From Syncephalis plumigaleata (lineage: Eukaryota; Zoopagomycota; Zoopagomycetes; Zoopagales; Piptocephalidaceae), in the NCBI GenBank assembly GCA_025201365.1, contig JAIXMF010000021.1:124001-188000 (forward strand): 64,000 nucleotides of DNA. The letters are read 5' to 3'. Both the position numbers and the translations under genes were made by a program. The notes below the pieces were generated by a model, which saw only the letters and a program-made list of their open reading frames with translations, ran no database searches and was not told where the DNA came from. The stretch's first letter is position 1. Each line of letters begins with the position of its first letter. Below, piece by piece: positions 60,257 through 64,000 of the stretch.

Positions 60257-63226
60257 TAGGATCATATACGTACATTCATTCATACATACACGGCACATAC
60301 ACGCGTACAATACCAAGCACACAATATCTACGCCATCATCTAATAATACCGATGGCTTATTATTATTATTATTATTATTTCCCTTTGGTATGGCATGTAC
60401 GTGTACGTGTGCGTGTATGTAACTCGATGCTTATTCCTTAACACAGAGCTATCATTCACATATATCTGTGAGGATTCGACACGATTGTTCATTATATTGC
60501 TCATTCAAGCGCTCACCCTCAATATTGCTATTAGCCGCTACTCTCTTTCTCTCTCTCGCTCTCCCGTTCTCCCTCTTTCTATCTATCTTTCTTTCTTTTT
60601 ATCATTGTCGTTTCAATCTCTCGTTCTATGTTGTTGCTCCTTTCTTCTCTTCGATCTCGTCGTCATCCTCCTTTCCATGTCACTTGTAGCATTTTCTCCC
60701 ATCACGAATAGTGAGTGCTTGGCCCACGCACTTTCCGGCTTATAATGTTACGCGCCGTACTTTAATGTTACGATGGTTATCCACATTCATTGAAATGATA
60801 TATGAACGATATTTCCTTTTGTCGTCTCTTTGTCTTATTTTTTATTACATTCATTTACTACGACTACACATAAGTACGGAATTAATTGCATTACTGTGGT
60901 GTCTAAACTATATTAAAACACACGTTGAAAAGTGTCAGAATGTCAGAATCTTTGATGATGATTGCGCGTGCATATACGAACCATCAACCACAGCTGTAAA
61001 CTGATCAGCAATATCATCTATCTTTGCGTACAGTAGTGCAAATGACCGCTTTCTCTTTCTCTAAATAGGTAAACAATTACTCTTTGCTCCTCGTGGTTGT
61101 GTACAACAGTCGTGATGTAACATACCGCAAGTATAGTCGAGTAATAGGTTTTTTTGTCCTTCATTATTTCACAATGTCATTAGTTTCGGCAATAGCACAT
61201 ATGGAAATGCCTAGTAACTAGTGTTTGATTTATAGATTTAATAAATAAGACCAGAAATACGCTATCCTTATAATATGTTGAATAGATTATGTCAATGAAT
61301 AATACACGGTTAATGTGGCGGGGGGTTATTGACGGGTCTGACGTGGGTAGCCATGTTGCTTCTCCTAGCTCGTTGGGCGGCAATGTAACTAGGCTTAATG
61401 AATCGCTCGTAATAATCCGTCGTGTAACTCTTTCCTAACTGTACACTCGTACAGCTTTCTCTCTCTACGTATAAAGAACACTAGCCAACTCTGACTAGAG
61501 ACAACGATAGGACACACACACAAACTATTTCAAAACGGAACTTATTTTATTATAATTTACGTGCTTCGTAGAAGCTTATATATGTATGAATATCTGGTTA
61601 GGTAAGTCACAACATACAAACGTGCAATGCAACCGCAAAAGTATTGCAAGCGACATCGTGAATTATATACTTTTTTAATTAATGTCTTATGGAGACGATG
61701 TGTCCGCACCACATTAATTATGTCATTTTTTTTGTAATGAACAGTAATACATAATAGGTAATCTAACATTACTCCATAATAATAGTAATACACATACCGC
61801 TATAATTGGATATCAGGAGCACATGTCAATACTATATTAATCCTAGTCAACTTGCATGATTGCTATTCTATCGCCTGTCTCTTCTCTCTCTCTCTCTTTA
61901 CTTGATGTGACCCTACAACGCACTATTCCATTTCAGCAAGCACACGAGATGTCATGATTTTACGCAAATTACTGGCCTGAATCTAATGTGTGTGTGCCTT
62001 CATTACTAACGAGTATGACTAAGGGCTGGATTCCAAGTCCACTTCCATGGACATAGCAATGAATGAAATAATAAAAAACAGTACATTCATCAAGCACACC
62101 AGCCTGATTATATGAGAAACTTGTTTTCGTAAACCAGGAAAAAGGCCTTATAGCACAGGATGTTCAGTAGGAACGGGTAGAGTTACACACTTGATCTTAT
62201 GATCTCATTATACAGAAATAATCCGTAATGTAATGACTGATAACAGATGATAACAGATGATAACAGATACTACTAATTACTCATAAAGTAGTCCTTGTAA
62301 TGTAACATAACAGGCGTTGCTCACAACAGGTGTACACTCGAGTGTAAATTCCATTTTTCTTCAGGGATGTATCCTTTCATCTCGGCGATAAAGGTACACA
62401 TCTACGCACCTATACATATTCGTTGATGTAATGCTGATCACAACGACGATAAACAAGTTGATATGCAACGTGTTCATCTTCCAAAATGAACCTAACAAAG
62501 TAGGCCATGTCAAATAGCCTGCTCCATCATTATCCAATCAATGTATGTACGCACACGCATATCCGCAAGAGATTCCTTCTTCAAATGGCAAGAAATGCTC
62601 GAATGACCTTTCACGTTCTTGTTGCTGTTTTTTGCGTACATTAAGAAAATAATAGTTGTGGGGCATAATACCTCACATCTCGTATTTTAGGCAAACAAGA
62701 ATGATGGCGCGGCCTGAATTGTTACTAGCCAAGCCAATCAGTACTAGTTACGACGACTGGTTTACGCGTGATTAATGTACATATGAGCGTATGTGTGTGT
62801 ACGTGTGATGTATATGAGTGCGTTTATTCGTTCACGCCATAAAACAGCTACTGTGTCACTATTATTGGGTTAGACTGCGTTATAGGATGATAATGACAGC
62901 AGTAGTGGTAATGTTGCGTACACCAGGACTATGCGATGACACAGCGTGCAATACTAGTTGGTGTGTGATGATAGTTCAGCTGCAACCATCACTACACTAT
63001 GACTAGTCTTTTTATATAAAGACTCGTTAGTATTTCTCGTTATTCTCGTTGAACTATATCCGTCTCCTTCTTTTGCACTATTCCCTATTCTTCCTCGTTC
63101 TCTACTTCTACTTCTACTACTTCTACTTCTTCTTTCTCTTTATTGTGTTTTTGTTATTTCATAGTATCCCATCAAGCGTAACATTTATTCTTATTTCTTA
63201 ACGTTATTGCTTTATTCGATATCGCT
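60257..63226. other. gene-poor 3-kb stretch
   Basis: Contains a TTA run (60359-60379), CT-rich tracts (60535-60615), a G-rich patch (GGCGGGGGG near 61319), a three-fold 10-bp tandem repeat at 62239-62268 and, next to the transporter, another C/T-rich leader (63060-63140). Small open frames have no recognisable content. No tRNA seen. Confidence 0.5.
62239..62268 (+). repeat. short tandem repeat, 10-bp unit x3
   Basis: The unit GATAACAGAT occurs three times in a row. Noncoding. Confidence 0.8.
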
Positions 63227-64000
63227 ATGACAAACACGGAGAAGTCCGACCATCCAGAGACGACATCCGTCCCAAAATCGTCTAATCCATTAGCACGTCT
63301 TGTTCTTTGGCATTATGGGTAAATAAGAAAAGGAGGAGAAGAAGAAGAATAAGGATGATATGCACTATGATAATAATCATCCTACTAACTAACTATGGTC
63401 ACCATAGTAATACAAAGATGGTGCGCAGTGAAGCGCAAATCGAAAGGGAGCGTCGTATTATGTGTTTCGCTTTTCAGCGTTGGATGCTTTTACCCGCCGC
63501 CTTTCTAATTCAATTTGCCCTCGGCTCGATTCACGCCTGGAGTATATTCAACAAACCGGTAGATCAGCATATCTACGGCGATGATCGTCGAGGTATGTAG
63601 TGTTAATACTACCATTGTTATTGTCATCATTATTTATAATGATTCTATTCCTACCGTAGGTATGGCACCGACAACCTATTCCATTCTGATTCTGTTCAAT
63701 GGTGCCTCCGCCTGCATTATGGGCCCATGGTTGGAACGACACGGACCGCGTGCAGCACTGGCTATTGGTTCGTCATTGTTTGCCATTGGGCATTTAGTGA
63801 CTGCTTTAGGCATCCACGTACGTCAGATATCGGTCGTCTACATCGGCTACGGTGTATTGACCGGTTCAGGTCTTGGCCTCTCGTATATCTCGCCCGTGTC
63901 CACCCTACAGAAATGGTTCCCGGATCGACGTGGTTTTGCGGCTGGCTTCGCCGTCTGTGGATTTGGCGCGGGCAGTATGGCATTCGCTAAAGTACCCCTG
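63227..64000 (+). CDS. MFS transporter, OFA (oxalate:formate antiporter-like) family, 3' end outside
   Basis: Monocarboxylate-type major facilitator. Exons 63227-63318, 63408-63592 and 63660 onward join in phase. The start MTNTEKSDHPETT is cytosolic. Helix 1 carries the OFA signature RWMLLPAAFLIQFALGSIHA with WSIFNKP following; then GMAPTTYSILILFNGASACI, MGPWLERHGPRAAL (MFS loop 2-3 motif), GYGVLTGSGLGLSYISPVST with LQKWFPDRRGFAAGFAVCGF. About the first five to six helices lie in the window. In other OFA members substrates range from oxalate to lactate; none can be assigned here. A C/T-rich leader precedes the ATG. Confidence 0.9.

Overview
The window is nuclear DNA of a compact, AT-rich eukaryote with many short introns (mostly 45-110 nt, GT-AG, with branch sites such as CTAAC or TTAAC just before the acceptor; at least one GC-AG intron is well supported). 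Gene content points to an early-diverging, non-Dikarya fungus or close relative: a Ytp1/cytochrome b561-like protein, a DUF1749 hydrolase and an OFA-type MFS transporter sit beside genes usually lost in Dikarya, such as the WAVE regulator CYRI/FAM49 and a TCERG1-type elongation regulator. This placement is inference from families; no rRNA or marker gene is present to prove it.

Layout. 1-12.1 kb: SBDS (5' end outside), a small unknown ORF, LETM1, then two related F-box genes flanking a secreted subtilase. 12.6-19.2 kb: fructose-1,6-bisphosphatase, an unknown low-complexity protein, a DUF1749 hydrolase, a small Cys-rich ORF, and a mitochondrial PDK/BCKDK-type kinase. 20-34.5 kb: a 1.7-kb inverted duplication (19986-21699 and 32752-34450), each arm holding an intact five-exon gene. 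Between the arms lie a kinase-like gene with a signal peptide, a 155-bp tandem repeat, a long noncoding stretch, an orphan LINE ORF1-like gene, TCERG1, a fasciclin protein and the splicing factor PHF5A/Rds3. 34.6-43.2 kb: an RGG protein, Nup58/Nup49, a GOST seven-transmembrane protein and two more signal-peptide kinases. 44.4-54.2 kb: a polytopic membrane protein, a TRIC-like channel, a third F-box-like gene, endonuclease III (NTH1), CRIPT and a Ytp1-like protein. 54.3-64 kb: doubtful small or Pro-rich genes, CYRI, a 3-kb gene-poor stretch, and the start of an OFA-family transporter.

Most interesting result: five genes between 20.1 and 43.2 kb form one kinase-like family with an N-terminal signal or hydrophobic exon. 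Four of them, including both inverted-repeat copies, share an exactly 54-nt, phase 1-1 exon that codes the catalytic-loop region. Three keep catalytic residues (HGD loop). The duplicated pair read HRN and have no visible DFG, so they look like pseudokinases. They are candidates for a locally expanded, diversifying set of secreted kinase-like effectors.

Reliability note: many conserved housekeeping genes here (LETM1, FBPase, NTH1, CRIPT, DUF1749) carry one-base frame breaks that fit loss or gain of one base in a short homopolymer. This looks like residual assembly error rather than gene death, and spans are given across such breaks.
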